From Gnetum montanum (lineage: Eukaryota; Streptophyta; Gnetopsida; Gnetales; Gnetaceae), in assembly GCA_015680685.1 (NCBI GenBank), contig MNCI01012628.1, positions 884,977 to 948,976 of the forward strand: 64,000 bases of DNA. Direction: 5' to 3'. Position numbers and translations under genes: made by a program. Shown piece after piece: positions 45,853 through 57,599 of the stretch. Below the pieces are notes generated by a model. That model was not told the DNA's origin. It was given only the letters and a program-made list of their open reading frames with translations, and did not search any database. Each line of letters opens with the position of its first letter. The stretch's first letter is position 1.

Positions 45853-46157
45853 TGGTAGGGCCCATTGACAATAATAGATTCTGCAATTGGAAACAAAATA
45901 TCAGCACAACAGAAAAAAATCAACCACAAATTTGAAGCTATAATACAAGTTGAGAAATTGAAAGTAAATCTTGAGCCCCTACTAAACTGAGGTAAATGCT
46001 CAGAAAATTAATTCCATTACCTTGATTTCAATTTCTATATGTGTTTGCTTGCAAGCTAACCCAAGGTTCAGTGAACCGAGACATATTCTCTAATCACTTA
46101 GAAACTGTTAGAAAAGTCTAGTGGCTAATAATGTAGGCATTGCTATCTATTCTAACA
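45853..46157 (-). repeat. 5' LTR of element I
   Basis: TGGTAGGGCCCATTGACAAT ... TTCTAACA, preceded by the primer site on the element strand. Confidence 0.7.
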
Positions 46158-47013
46158 TAGCCTTTATCAGTTGTGGTGGTATTGTGCATAAGTTCTTCCT
46201 CTTCTAGGTTCTTGGGTTCTTTTGTTGCTGTCAGATCACGGTATGCAGATCTCATGGAGTTGATTTGCAAGTTTATAAAAATTTAAAAATGACTGTCATA
46301 TGGTGTTCCAATTGTGATTGATATGGAACGTCATATTCTCAGACTCATGGGATTGTGAAGTTCATCCTAGTTAAATAACATATTGAAGATGAGGCAAACA
46401 TAGTTAATGCCCTTTACTGGATTATTAGTGTTTGAGAAAATGATGTTTGTGATTAGCATCTGAATGTCTGAAATGTGGATCTTTACAGAAACAAAGGTAT
46501 TCATTGGTCAACTATTGCATCCTCCTATAATAGTCATTAAGAGCAGAGCATATATTAGCAGTGCGATTCATGTGGTTTTTTTAGTTACTCGAACATAACT
46601 AATTAACACTTGCAGTGTCATGTTAGAACATTTTGAACAACAATCTTGGTGTTATTTTTGATCCTTGTTGAAGTGAGAATGCTTTTGATTGAACATGAGT
46701 CATGAGTCGTGAATGTATCAATGATAGTGGAAGGGGATGAATGGTTCAAAAGGCCAAAGCTTGGAATGACAGAACTTTATGTTTGTTGCTTAGAATGCCT
46801 GTACGTCAATGTGGTTTTCCATATTTTATTACAAAAAATTATAAGATATTGCTTTCTTGAATTTTCTGTCTTTCTTTTCATCAAGATCTTCATCAAAGGA
46901 TGATAAGAATTCAAATTTGATTAAAGTTAACAAAGAAACATGTATTTGTTGAAACTACACTTAAGAAGATTGGATTATAGGTTGGTTTTTCATTCTTAAG
47001 ATTCCATATTGCA
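46158..47013. other. Noncoding, presumed intron
   Basis: No ORF beyond chance, no repeat recognised. Confidence 0.4.
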
Positions 47014-47024
47014 ATATTAAAAAA

Positions 47025-47199
47025 AAATCATCACCTAGAGCCACAATGCTCATCCTGCTAAGTGGGGTTCCAGAAGGGTTGGTAGATGAGTGGAAGCCTA
47101 ACCTCTTCAAGTGGTTGCGCTCAAGCTCGAAACCAGGTCTTCAACTTGAGAAACAAGCACCTTACCATATCTCCAACTGATGGTCTCTTCCAGATCGTG
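47025..47199 (-). mobile_element. tRNA-derived SINE, family 1, copy 2
   Basis: 175 bp flanked by an 11-bp direct repeat ATATTAAAAAA (47014-47024 and 47200-47210). Minus strand has TGGTAAGGTGCTTG (A-box-like) and GGTTTCGAGCTTG (B-box-like). Aligned over its length with 2657-2832. Confidence 0.82.
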
Positions 47200-47210
47200 A
47201 TATTAAAAAA

Positions 47211-48415
47211 TAAAAATATAAAAAATATTGAATTTTTAATCATTTCCAAAACTATATAAAATTAAAATAGAAATTTCTAAACATATTAATATAGCAACAT
47301 TGCATTACGCATGAACATTAACATAAATTTGTTGTTTATGCTCCCATATACATTACAAAAGATTTCAAATGTAAGCTACTCTGCAATATTCATTTACCAT
47401 GAACTAAAACAAATGAGCTGAAGAATGTCTGAAATCAGCTGCTGAAGTACTTCAAAATGAGTTGTAGAATCCATTGTTGATCTCTTGATGAATGTGCTGC
47501 TGAGCACTCCAAGAATGTGTTGCTCCTTGCAGAAAAATATGACCTTAAAGTGTCAAAAGCCTTGAAATTGCTGATGACACATTCAGAATGCTCATTCTTT
47601 CTACTTTTTTAGCTGTATTAAGTCATGAATTTTGTTATTAGGATGGTATTTTAATGTCTCATGTTAAAAAAGTATGAACTTCTAATTGGTGTTTTTAAAG
47701 ATTTCAAAATTATTTGGAATCACGTAGAATCATCTGAAATCACCTAGAATCATCTGGAATTGCAATTTGGAATTACCTGAAATCATGACTCCAAACTAGA
47801 TTGCAATCCAGAATAGATTAGGATCACAATTGTTTAGATCACGATCTGGAATCACCTGGATCACAATCCTGATCCAATTATCATAAGTATGATTGAAACC
47901 ATATAGTAGTTGAATTATGTCATATCCTTAATAATTCACGAGAGATATTATTAGGGTGATCCAATCACAAAGTTTATTTACATTCAAGACCTGATCTTTG
48001 AAAGTTATCAAAGAATTCAATCATTTCAACTTTGAAATGCTTGTGTCTGAGTGATGGAGGAACTTTCATTTTTCAATCCTTAAGCTGGAGTAGGACCATG
48101 TCAAACGACAACAGAACCCTTAAACCACATGATTTCAAGACCAAGAAACATAAAAGAAACCACTGCTTTATTTACATTTGAAATAAAAGCACTTATAATA
48201 GCATTATATCAATGTATGACTCACCCGCACAAGCCCAAAGGATCATCCAAGATCACAGGGCTGAGAGGTTCCGTCCAGTGGAGCTTAATGACTCTTACAT
48301 AGCACCGAGGTGCCACTCCTTACCTTGTTGTTTCCATAGCTTACTCTCACATGACATGGACACATTCTCTATCACACACAAGGAGTCCCAACTGTGGCTT
48401 AATGAAAGAATGCCT
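47211..48415. other. Noncoding, presumed intron
   Basis: Contains a locally repetitive AATCACCTGGAAT-type stretch (47700-47875). No gene seen. Confidence 0.4.
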
Positions 48416-48505
48416 ATGTATAAAATACATAAGCTGGCGATGAAGGTTCCGGAACTTGCCCATGTATAAAATACATAAGTTAGCAATGAAGGTTCCGGAA
48501 CTTTT
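48416..48505. repeat. 46-bp tandem duplication
   Basis: Two units (48416-48461, 48462-48505) of ATGTATAAAATACATAAG...GGTTCCGGAACTT with few differences. Each includes the palindromic GGTTCCGGAAC-like core. Confidence 0.85.
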
Positions 48506-48509
48506 TGTG

Positions 48510-49938
48510 GGTGAAAAATTTAATAAAAATTCTTGAAAGGGGCATTTTGACCCTATCACAGTCCACAGTGTCAAAGCAGTGGATCATTGTGACCTCATCA
48601 TGACTTCTTAAATCCTTGCAACCAACTCATTATGGCAGTTAGAACAGTTCCTCAAAGCATTGCAACCATTAATGTGGCTTGGGATCAGCTTTCTATCCAT
48701 CATGACATAGATCGTGATTCAATGGTGATATGCTATTCCCTTGTCCAATCCCTTGTGATTGAAGTGTGACCTGTAGAGAAACTTGTGGTGCACTTGCATT
48801 TAAGCAAAAAATGTAGAGGACAAAGCACATAATTGTCAAACAAGCATTCTATGACTTTATCCTAACGTAGGTACAACTTGGAATGGCTGATAGGTTTCTA
48901 CATCATAAAGCTAAGAAAGAATTTGATTGTGTCAGTGATGAAGCGTTTATGTTTAATTGTTTCAATGTTCTTTTTATATTACGAGTGCGTCTGTTACAGG
49001 ATCGAATTTCTTGTGGACATGAAAGTGGAAATATTAATTGAATTTGTGATGGGAGTCACTTGGCTTTAACGCCAACCCACTTGCTCTTGGGCACTTATGA
49101 TGAATTATCCTTATTACATCCAATGATGTCTGGGTGATCTGATGACGATAAATTCCATCCCATGAAGGGATTTAAGAAGGTTTAAAACGTTGTAATTCTT
49201 TTGTGAAGGGTCACATTGCATAGCAGAAAACTTTTAAAAGCTGTAAGAGAGTGTTAATTTGGCAATTATGAAATTTGCCAAGCAAGATTACATACTCCAA
49301 CACTTCCTCTCAATAGTAGATTGAAAAACTTGAAGTGGGTTTATCTTCTTCAATCACTTGTAGTTCTGAAGGTTGCTACTTCTTTCATGGCAACACCTCC
49401 CAAGTAGGAAATTGGTGTAGATTTGTTTCATCACTACAAATTCTTGAACTTCTCCTGTCATTGATTTTTTTTTTGACCTTGAATAATATGATATTTTGTA
49501 ATTGTTCTGCTCTTATCTTCTCTATTTCTTCCTTGATGTACACATTTGAGTTCTTGGACTTTCTATTGAGCTTCATTGGCTCCTGTTAATTTCTGTGACT
49601 CCTAGTGAACTAACTCCCTAATGAAGTTGGAAATTTTCTAAGCACATCACACTTGGTGGTGTGAACTTCGTTTATTTGGTAATCATCTGCATTACGAAGA
49701 ACCTTCTTTAGCCTTTTTAGTAGCATCTTCCAATGGTCTCTTGAGCGCTGACTGCCATGGTGCAATGTACTTGATGCTTTAGAGCTGTAAGGGCTCTCAA
49801 GGCTTCTCCATTCTTTGCCTCCTTTTAGTCCCTAGCCACCTTAGAATTTTAGGTTTAGACCTCCATGTTGCATCATTTTTTGATATTTTTGAACCATTGC
49901 ATGACTCTCACGGTTTACTGTGTTTCTTCACTACATAT
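48510..49938. other. Noncoding, presumed intron
   Basis: No domain in six frames. AT-rich. Confidence 0.4.
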
Positions 49939-50158
49939 GAGTCCCTAGCTGTCTCGACCTGTAGGTAATTTTACAAATATTATTTTCAAATATTTTTGGG
50001 TACTCAACGTAAAAATTTATTTCCTTTGGAAAAATCCTTTACACGTTTGAGTCCCTAACTATCTTGTTCTGTAGGTAGTTTCACAAATATTATTTTCAAA
50101 TAATTTTGGGCACTCACCGTAACAATGTTTTTCCTTTGCAAAACTCATTTACAGGTTT
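49939..50158. repeat. 110-bp tandem duplication
   Basis: Units 49939-50048 and 50049-50158, both starting GAGTCCCTA and containing CACAAATATTATTTTCAAAT (ACAAATATTATTTTCAAAT in the first). They are diverged at roughly one base in six. Confidence 0.85.
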
Positions 50159-50732
50159 CTTTTATACTATGTTAGGACACTCTTCTCTTGGGTCTGTCTT
50201 AACTGACTGTGATTGTAAGTTCCCTTTAGGTTTACAAGACAGTTTTCATAACAGTGTTCTCTGTAGCTCTTTTCATGTTATGAAAGTCGTAGATTCTTTA
50301 TTACCTTGGACTATCTTCTAGGTTCAAGGTTATATTTTTGTTTTGGATTCTAGCCCATGAGTGTGACGTACCCTTTCAAATTATGCTTGAAAATATGCAA
50401 TGAATTTGAAAATGGAAGTGCAGTGAACAGCATTTGGAATAGTAAAAGGAAAAGAGGCATTTTATTAATGATTTTTAAAGTCTGCAGTCATGGGTGAAAG
50501 TTCCTCATTCCTTGGCTACCTTGGTACAATTGCTATGGCTGGAGGCATTCAGCAATCCACCCTACAGTCAGGCTGGCTATATTTTAAGCTGAGGAAGGGC
50601 CATGTCTTATTGTTCCACTTTGCTGGTGAGCCCATTTTGTCCATGATCTAGTCATTCTGCTATATTTGAGCCCTTTGCCATACATCCAAGAGTTACACAG
50701 CGAAGAGTTGCATCCTTGCATTACCCATCTTT
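50159..50732. other. Noncoding, presumed intron
   Basis: No gene or repeat recognised. Confidence 0.35.
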
Positions 50733-50885
50733 TAGCATAGAGAGTCTTGACTTGGTAACCCCAGGTCTGGGTAGCGTTGAGTTATAAGTTTTTTTTTTTA
50801 ATTTGTAAAAGGAATTCTGAAACCAATTCGATAAATCCAAGGGGTTTCAGTGGATGCAAGTAAAAAATTTCAATTTCAGTTTCAC
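50733..50885 (+). mobile_element. SINE-like repeat, family 2, copy 1 (diverged)
   Basis: Shares AGAGTCTTG-CTTGGTAA, GTTGAGTTATAAGTTTTTTTTT, a TGTAAAAAGGA-like block and GTGGATGCAAGTAAA with 56850-57045. The 5' head is degraded and the B box is not clear. Confidence 0.55.
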
Positions 50886-51049
50886 ATTTTTTGCTTTACT
50901 ACATAATCTGTTCCTGTTAATACAAAATTTTTAACCCATAAATGGGTTAGTTTATTACAAACTACCCTTCCTAAGACTCCTATATGTCCTCAGCCAAGTC
51001 TTTGGATGTAATTCTTTTTCATCCTGTTCCTCCTCTTTACCTACAAGTA

Positions 51050-52790
51050 AACATACCATTCTTTAAATAATTGAGGGTAGGACTGTAAAATATAATCTTT
51101 ATTCTCCCAAGTTTCTTGTTGATACTATGACCATTCTACCAGAAATTGGTTGATGACCTTATTACTTAATCTAAATACTCTTTCATCTTTTATTTTAAGG
51201 GGTTTAACATCAAAGGTGACAGTTGATTTTAAATGTAAATTATACCACTTTAAAATATAAGGAGTAGCATTACAGTGTAATAATTTCAGTAAACTAACAT
51301 GAAAGAATTGTTATAATCAGATCTGAAAACAATTAGATCTGAAAACACACTACAAATGCTCTAGAGAAATTATTAGAACCTTACAGATCTGAATAAATCA
51401 TTAGAGGCAAAATATTGCGCTGTTGCAGGTCAAGAAACACTATAAATCACTCTCAAAACATTCTAAACTCTAGCAAACATTTGCTGTGATAACAAAATGA
51501 AAGCAGAATGAAAACAGTAAAAGTAGCACAAGAACACAGAGAGTTATGTGGTTTAGGCCCTTTTTACCCTACTTCCACAACAATGCTGATCTGCCTTCTA
51601 TTCTTCTCAAATCTTCAGGACACAAGCTGTCCTTGTAACTTTTCCAAACACCCAATCTGCTATTCCAACAGATCTTAGATCAACACCAACAAGACTCACG
51701 TCTCCAAGGTAAAACCTTGATACAATGCTTTCACTTTAAAGCACACACTAAAGGCTACCCCAAGCCTTCTATTTATGAAGAAACATGAGGACCAAACCCT
51801 AATCCTAATACATGTGGGATAAAACACATCCCCACATCAAATGCAACATAAAAGGAAATACAACAATTAATGTATTTGTCTTCATTTTTCCAACAAGAAT
51901 GGCTTTTCATTTTTGGAGGTAAAGCTAATTTATATGCTACTTCATCTACTCTTTCTAAGATGGAAAAAGGACAACAAAAGTGAGGTGATCGCCTTGAATA
52001 TTTCCCAATTTTAGGGAACTCATGGGTGGCTTCTCCCTTAGTAGCACTTGATTGCCAATATGGTAATGTTTTTTTAATTTGGGCTTTATTTGCATATCGT
52101 TTATATTTATCCTGGGAAACTAGTTAAGCTCTTCCAAACTCATGCTACTGTTTGCTTCGTTAGTTTTAGTTCGTCCTCTTGTACACGTTCCTTGCAACTA
52201 GGTTTGACCAAGCCATTGGTTATCTGCAGTTCTTGCCATAAACCACTTCAAAGGGGGTTATTTTTGCACAACTATTAAAGCTACTGTTATGTGTAAATTC
52301 AACTAAGTGTAGATAATTCTCCCAGTTTTTGGGATGATTCCCAACATAACTCCTCAAAATAGATCCAAGTATTTTGGTAATTTTCGGAGTCTGGCCATTA
52401 GTTTCTGGGTGGTATGCAGTACCGAACTTGAGGTGCGTGGCCAATTCTTGGAAGGAGTTATGCCAAAGTTTTGACATGAACTTGGGATCTCTGTCTAAGG
52501 TGATAGCTTTTGGCCTATGTAGCCAAAATATTTCCTTAGCAAAGATCCTGCCACCTTGGTTGCAGTCATTGTACTCTTTACAGGGATAAAGTCAGGCAAC
52601 TTAGACAAACGATTCACTCCAACAAGAATTGCATCGTTTCTTTTCTTGGTTCTCGGGATGGTAGTAATGAAGTGCATGGTCAAATCCTCCCATTTCTTGG
52701 TTGGGACTTCCACGGATTGTAGTGATCTTTTTGGGGTCTGTTGTTCTACTTTTACCATTTAACATGTGAAACAATTTTTAATGTACAACA
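51050..52790 (-). pseudogene. Chromovirus-type Ty3/gypsy integrase fragment, split by a solo LTR
   Basis: Minus-strand order: KKWEDLTMHFITTIPRTKKRNDAILVGVNRLSKLPDFIP (integrase core, degraded first Asp region), then LDRDPKFMSKLW and FGTAYHPETNGQT (second Asp region and GQT with Glu position lost), SFNSCAKITPFEVVYG, then SRRSPHFCCPF and LALPPKMKSHS with the insertion, and VSLLKLLHC after it. The end resembles a chromodomain-proximal tail. Stops and frameshifts throughout. The 5' part of pol is absent. Confidence 0.78.
51309..51895 (-). mobile_element. Solo copia-type LTR inside the chromovirus fragment
   Basis: 587 bp with ends TGTTATAATCAGATC and TTTTTCCAACA and a perfect 5-bp target duplication AGAAT (51304-51308, 51896-51900). 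On the minus strand it starts TGTTGGAAAAATGAAG, a common plant copia LTR start. Removing it rejoins the chromovirus frame (KMKSHS then VSLLKLL). Confidence 0.9.
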
Positions 52791-52799
52791 CTATTTCAC

Positions 52800-54560
52800 C
52801 TTTTTTTTAAGAGAAAGATCAGGATTCTATTTTGATACCAAAGATTACATCAAAAATTGGGGGAGAGGTACCACCCAACCATCCTGAGGTACATCAGAAC
52901 AGGGGAGTATTCTCCCTGAGCACCACAATGATGCACAAAATTGCAAAACATGTTGATAAGGAAGAAAAAGTGGGGGGCCAGGATCCCATCTCACGACCAT
53001 GATCACCAACAAAATCTAGAAATATACAGCAGTTGTCTTTAATAAAATAATAAAAGTGACAGGTCATCACAGAAAAGGTAAGATTCTACAACTGCAAGTA
53101 GGCTGAAGCACTTTATGGACTCTGCCCACAATATCCCGTTTCTTTTTTGAATTAAGGAAATCAGCCACTTGCTAGAAAGCCTGGTAATCCTATTCCTTCC
53201 TTTTTCATTTTGCAGCACTGAAGCCTGTGGCCTTGCCAGGATGAGTGGAGAAAGACGTCCTATTAATATAAGATTGGAGGGCCTGCCATAGAGTATTAAT
53301 GTTAATGCCCATGTTGACATATGGGCATTTCCCTGCATTCAACCAATCTTTAATGTTTGATTCGTGATTTTTTATGAATCTTTCTGACATTTCCTTCTGT
53401 TCTCTTTGTTCAGCCTCCTAGGTTATTCCTCTGCACCTTCGTGAGCGTTGGCCTCTACTTTCTTAGTCAACTCCACCCTAATTTGGTTGCAGAGTTCATT
53501 CTCAAGTTTGAATCGTAACTCAATTTCCTTTCTTTGCCATCTTCTTTGTTTCTTCTTCCTCAATACAACACCTTTGGTGGGCTTGCCATTTCAGCTACAC
53601 TTCCATGTCTTTAGTGGCCTCTTGTTTTAATTTAGCCTCCATCTCCTTAACCTTTAGGTTTACCTCAGTAGCCAGGTTTGCCTCTGCTTTTCTTGTGAAT
53701 TGCTCCTCCAGTTTTGTCCTATACTATAGTAGTTTCTTCTGAAATTTAGTCTCCAGTTCAGTTTGCAGTCTCTCCTTAATCTCCTTATCATTTAGCATTC
53801 CATTGGAATGTTCTTCCTCTACTTCTTTTGTTGCTTGTGCAGGCAAGATATTACCAATAACAGGTGCCTGGGAAGAGAAGCCTGTAGAGCTAGCTTGTTG
53901 AATGTGGTGGTTATAGACTCCAGGAGCTTGTGGGTTTCCTTGTGGTGCATGATGAGTGCTACGAGTTGCTTACTAGAGGGAAAGAATGAGTCCAGAATGC
54001 TTACCTTGGTGTCTGCACATGAGGGTAGTAAGGAAAAATCTTGGTAGGTTAACTTGGTGTTGGAGTTGCAAGCATCACAAAAAACCAAAATGTGCTCCTT
54101 GTAACTTCCAGGCCTTACCTGAGTGGATGAAGAACTTGTATGAGTTTTGCTACTTCTGCCAGAGGGGAGGTAGCCGAGAGCAAGGGGTTTGTCCATTGGA
54201 TGTGCACATGACGGAGCCTTCAATGAAAGGGGCATCTTCATGTAGAGTACATGTAGAAGGAAGAACAAGTTGACCCTTGCTTGGTACACATAGGTACTCT
54301 GCAATGGTTTGTTTGGTGAGCATGATCCTCATCCTGTGGAAAGAAGTGGCATTGCCATGCTAGCAGTTTAAGAATTATGTGGTGTTGAAGTCATCTTCCT
54401 CCCATAACATTTAGAGAAAGTCTCCCCAACCAATTGCTTAAACGAGCTTCCAAAGCTCAACGATTGTCAGGAATTCTGAGCGATCTACTTCAAACATTGA
54501 GTTGTTCTCATGGTGGTTGTTGCTTCATTCCATAATTTCTAGGCAGTGACAACAATTGCA
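52800..54560 (-). pseudogene. Unclassified transposon ORF with coiled-coil part
   Basis: Minus-strand fragments: RIMLTKQTIAEYLCVPSKGQ near 54300, a 161-codon frame (53819-54304), then a highly charged E/K/R/Q-rich region (LKEMEAKLKQEATKD, EAEQREQKEMSERF) down to 53200 and a final 99-codon frame (53039-53338). The plan, an N-terminal domain followed by a coiled coil, resembles the accessory ORF of element C, but I see no direct sequence similarity. Frameshifts abound. It could be the env-position ORF of another retrotransposon family. Confidence 0.4.
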
Positions 54561-54569
54561 AATGTAGAG

Positions 54570-56830
54570 ATGTAGATTTGAAAATGAGAGTGTTCTGGAT
54601 TTTTCACAAAGCCCAAATGAGAAGCGTAGCTCGGCATGAAGAGGGTCAAACTCCAGTCAGAGCTAGAAACATGTGGCCGAGAGCTTGGTCAAAAATGCCA
54701 AACCACCTACCCTACCACAAGCATCAACAAAGAAAAAGCTCCATCCTTGCCATGAAAAGCACTTTCTCTTCATGGCATTGAGCCTTGTTTCTTGAAGACA
54801 AAGAATATCTGAAGCCTCTTGGTGAACAATCTCATTAAGGGTACTTCTTTTGTATGGGGGTACCCTAGCCATTACAATTCTAACTGAGGAGCTTCATGGT
54901 CTGCTGGTAGACTGCTTGTTGTAGACCTCTTATAGGGTCCCTTGAATTCGCAACTTTGAGTTCCCTTTGGTTTTCTTAATTCAAGTCTCCTGGATAGTTG
55001 GGCTCCTAACCTTTCAGGAGTTTAGGCAAACTTTGTAACCCACCTGATTCCTTTCTGTCAAGATCTGGCGCTTGACTAGTTCAGGTGGCGGAGAGGTGGT
55101 GGATGAGCCTTTAATGGGTGTGACACATTTTTTCTGGGGAGGACCTCCTTGAGTCTTTGTGAGTATGAATGGCTCCTTTATCTTGAAGAACTTTGTGTGC
55201 AAGAAGATGTGCCTGCATGCCCCACCACCTGAGAATGGTGGGGATTCAACTTCTCTATGGCATCAACATATATCTGTGCCTTAGGAATGGTATCTTCATG
55301 TAGATCTTTTCCATCAGCAGTAACCTTTTCAATATGCATGTCTTCACCATCAGCAGGAAGAATAGGCACATCATCCCTCTCTTGAGAGACCTCTTGAATG
55401 ACAAAGAAATAATTGTTTGAAGCCTTGGGGCTAGTCTTGGAAGAAGTTCCCTTTGCAGTTACCGAAGAGGCTTTAGCAGCAGCCATAGGAGGGGCCTTAG
55501 CCCCAGCCACAGGAGAGGCGGTGGCCTCTGTCAGTTTCTTACTGGGAGTTGGTGGAAGGCAGCATCCCTTCTTTTCGACAACCTGCCACTTGTGGTTGGC
55601 TGAGGGTACTGTGGCACCTCCTTTTCCTTCTCTTCTTGATCTAGTCTTGCAATTCTTGGCTTGAAGGTTCCCTTTGCTACATTATTCACATTCTTGAGAA
55701 ACCCTAGGAGCAGGGTTCTTTAGTTGAACATGGACTTTTCATACTCCACAACCAGGGTTTCTAGACCATGAGGTGTTTCCAATATTATTTCTTTCAGTAA
55801 ATCAACTTCCTTAACAAAGTACCACATGCAGAAACGCTCATACTTTATATGGTCTTGGGAGATTGTGAACTTGTTGAAAGAAATGGAGCTCTCCAAAGGA
55901 ACCTGTAATGGTTTGGAGAAAAGAGTCTGTCCAGGACTTCCAAAGAAGCCCAAAAATCTGAATCCAGGTAGGGAGCAAATCAAATAGTTTTGGATTTGTA
56001 TGAGCTCTCAGATGCTAGTGGGCTCTCAGATGCTAGTGGGTTAGGGCCCTTTACTCCTAAAAACCAGGGAGGACCTGCTCCCGATTCTCTAGCAATTGAA
56101 AAACGAACAGTAGGAGCTCCACCAAGAGAGCCCAAATAACTTACCAATATGACTCCATTTTATGTCTATCGAGACAAACTTACCAATATGACTCCATTTT
56201 ACGACTTGGAGGCCTTCTCTAGGGTGATGATCTGCCCCTTTGATATCGATGATGCCCATGTCTTGACACACATCTTTAATGCACTTAATGCTTGGCTTCC
56301 ATGGGCCTGGCCCATCAGCTGATATATGCACAATCTTCTGTTTGCCTTGGGCATCCCTAGCACCCCCTGATCCTATACCCTTTGTTGTCACAAAACCCTC
56401 ATTGCTATCAACTGCAGTTGAGCTTCTGGTGAGCCTTCACAAACCCTTAGGAACATCCTTGGTACCACCTGTAGTACCAAAGTGCCCCTTGCTAGAAAGG
56501 CTAGGTTGCCTATGCTTGCAAGGACTGCCCTCTCTAGGCCCATCGGGACCTGAACCTGTGTCAACATCTACAATGACCCCACCCTCACACTTTGGCCTGT
56601 GCCCTGTTGAGTTTCTGTCCCTTGCACCGTTGCTCATCTGTCAGTTGCTTGCTTGTCGATGCTCTACCATTGCCTGCGCCGTTGAAATTTTTAATGCCAC
56701 TTGCTGCTTGCTTGCCACTGCACTCTTACTGCTCATATGGAGTTGCCGAGAGAGCCATTTGGTCAACCTGCCCAGATGGCTGGCTAATGGGACTTTAAAT
56801 CTTGGCCTTGCCGAGTGAGGCATTGAGTTA
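54570..56830 (-). mobile_element. L1-type LINE fragment: ORF1 region and start of ORF2
   Basis: On the minus strand ORF2 begins near 54915 with MKLLS-stop-NCNG-stop-GTP, the L1 start MKLLSWNC.G.G with two Trp codons turned to TAG. A 69-codon frame follows (54663-54872) with LNEIVHQEASDILCLQETRL, the endonuclease LQET motif. ORF2 ends abruptly near 54570, so the RT domain is missing. Upstream, an ORF1-like region (55000-56640; VVKWSHIGKFVSIDIK, GFRFLGFFGSPGQ, IKYERFCMWYF) has many stops and two short filler duplications (about 56004-56040 and 56136-56200). Loss of the 3' end is unusual for LINEs and implies later rearrangement. Confidence 0.65.
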
Positions 56831-56849
56831 AATCACAGGCTATACCAAT

Positions 56850-57045
56850 GAAGTATTAATTTAGTGGTAAGAGTCTTGGCTTGGTAATCCTACGTCATAG
56901 GTTTAATTTCAGTCTGCAACATTGAGCTATGGATTTTTTTTTAAAAAATTATGTAAAAAGGATTTCTAAAATTGGTCTGATAGATTGGAAGGGCTTTATT
57001 GGATGTAAGTAAAGTAAAAATTCAGTTTCATTTTAGTAAGAAATT
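56850..57045 (+). mobile_element. SINE-like repeat, family 2, copy 2
   Basis: TTTAGTGGTAAGAGTCTTGG carries an A-box-like TAGTGGTAAGAG, and GGTTTAATTTC about 35 bp downstream resembles a B box. The tail has T-rich and GTAAGTAAAGTAAA segments shared with 50733-50885. No convincing target duplication was found. Confidence 0.6.
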
Positions 57046-57599
57046 ACTTCACCTTTTAAACCTGGCGAGTAATAGTACCATTTCATATATAGATTAGTCT
57101 TGGTAAAAATCCTAGATGGCTTTTACATGGAACTTTGTGTGCTTCCCAGTTCACATAATAATTTTCTTGGTCATTCTCCTTTGGGAATGCGCACACGTTC
57201 ATCTTTGAAAAGGATCCCTTACCTAAGTTCGTACTTTGGGTTTTTGGTTTGATTTTCCAGGATTTTTCCAAAGAATGAATCTTGTGAAAGGTATCTTATC
57301 AGGTCATCCTTCATGGGGGTTGTTATTGCTCCACTTATCACATCCACATTCTGCTTAAGACTCCTACAACAACATTTTGCTTACTTGGGGTGTGTTTTAA
57401 TTCAAAATCATAATCGGCATGAGTGGATTGGATTAAGATAAAAGGTTCTAGGTAGAGATAGTCATAAGGGATTCATAAAGGATGTATTTGATGGATGTAT
57501 ATAAGGTGTTAAGTTGGGCAAACATATGCTTGATGACTGCTACTAGGAATATTGTTCATTGGTGAAGTTCTTGTCGTTCAAGGAAAATACTAACCTTGC

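Larger units (their letters stand above)
44252..46157 (-). mobile_element. TRIM-like small LTR element I
   Basis: Direct repeats of about 318 and 305 bp (44252-44569 and 45853-46157), sharing TGAGCCCCTA and AGAAAAGTCTAGTGGCTAAT, flank a 1.3-kb interior. A primer site TGGTATCGAAGC (minus strand, about 45840-45852) abuts the right repeat and matches tRNA-iMet. There is no gag or pol. Flanks CTGCC and TAGCC agree at only three of five bases, so the target duplication is not convincing. It lies in the presumed RRM intron. Confidence 0.72.
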
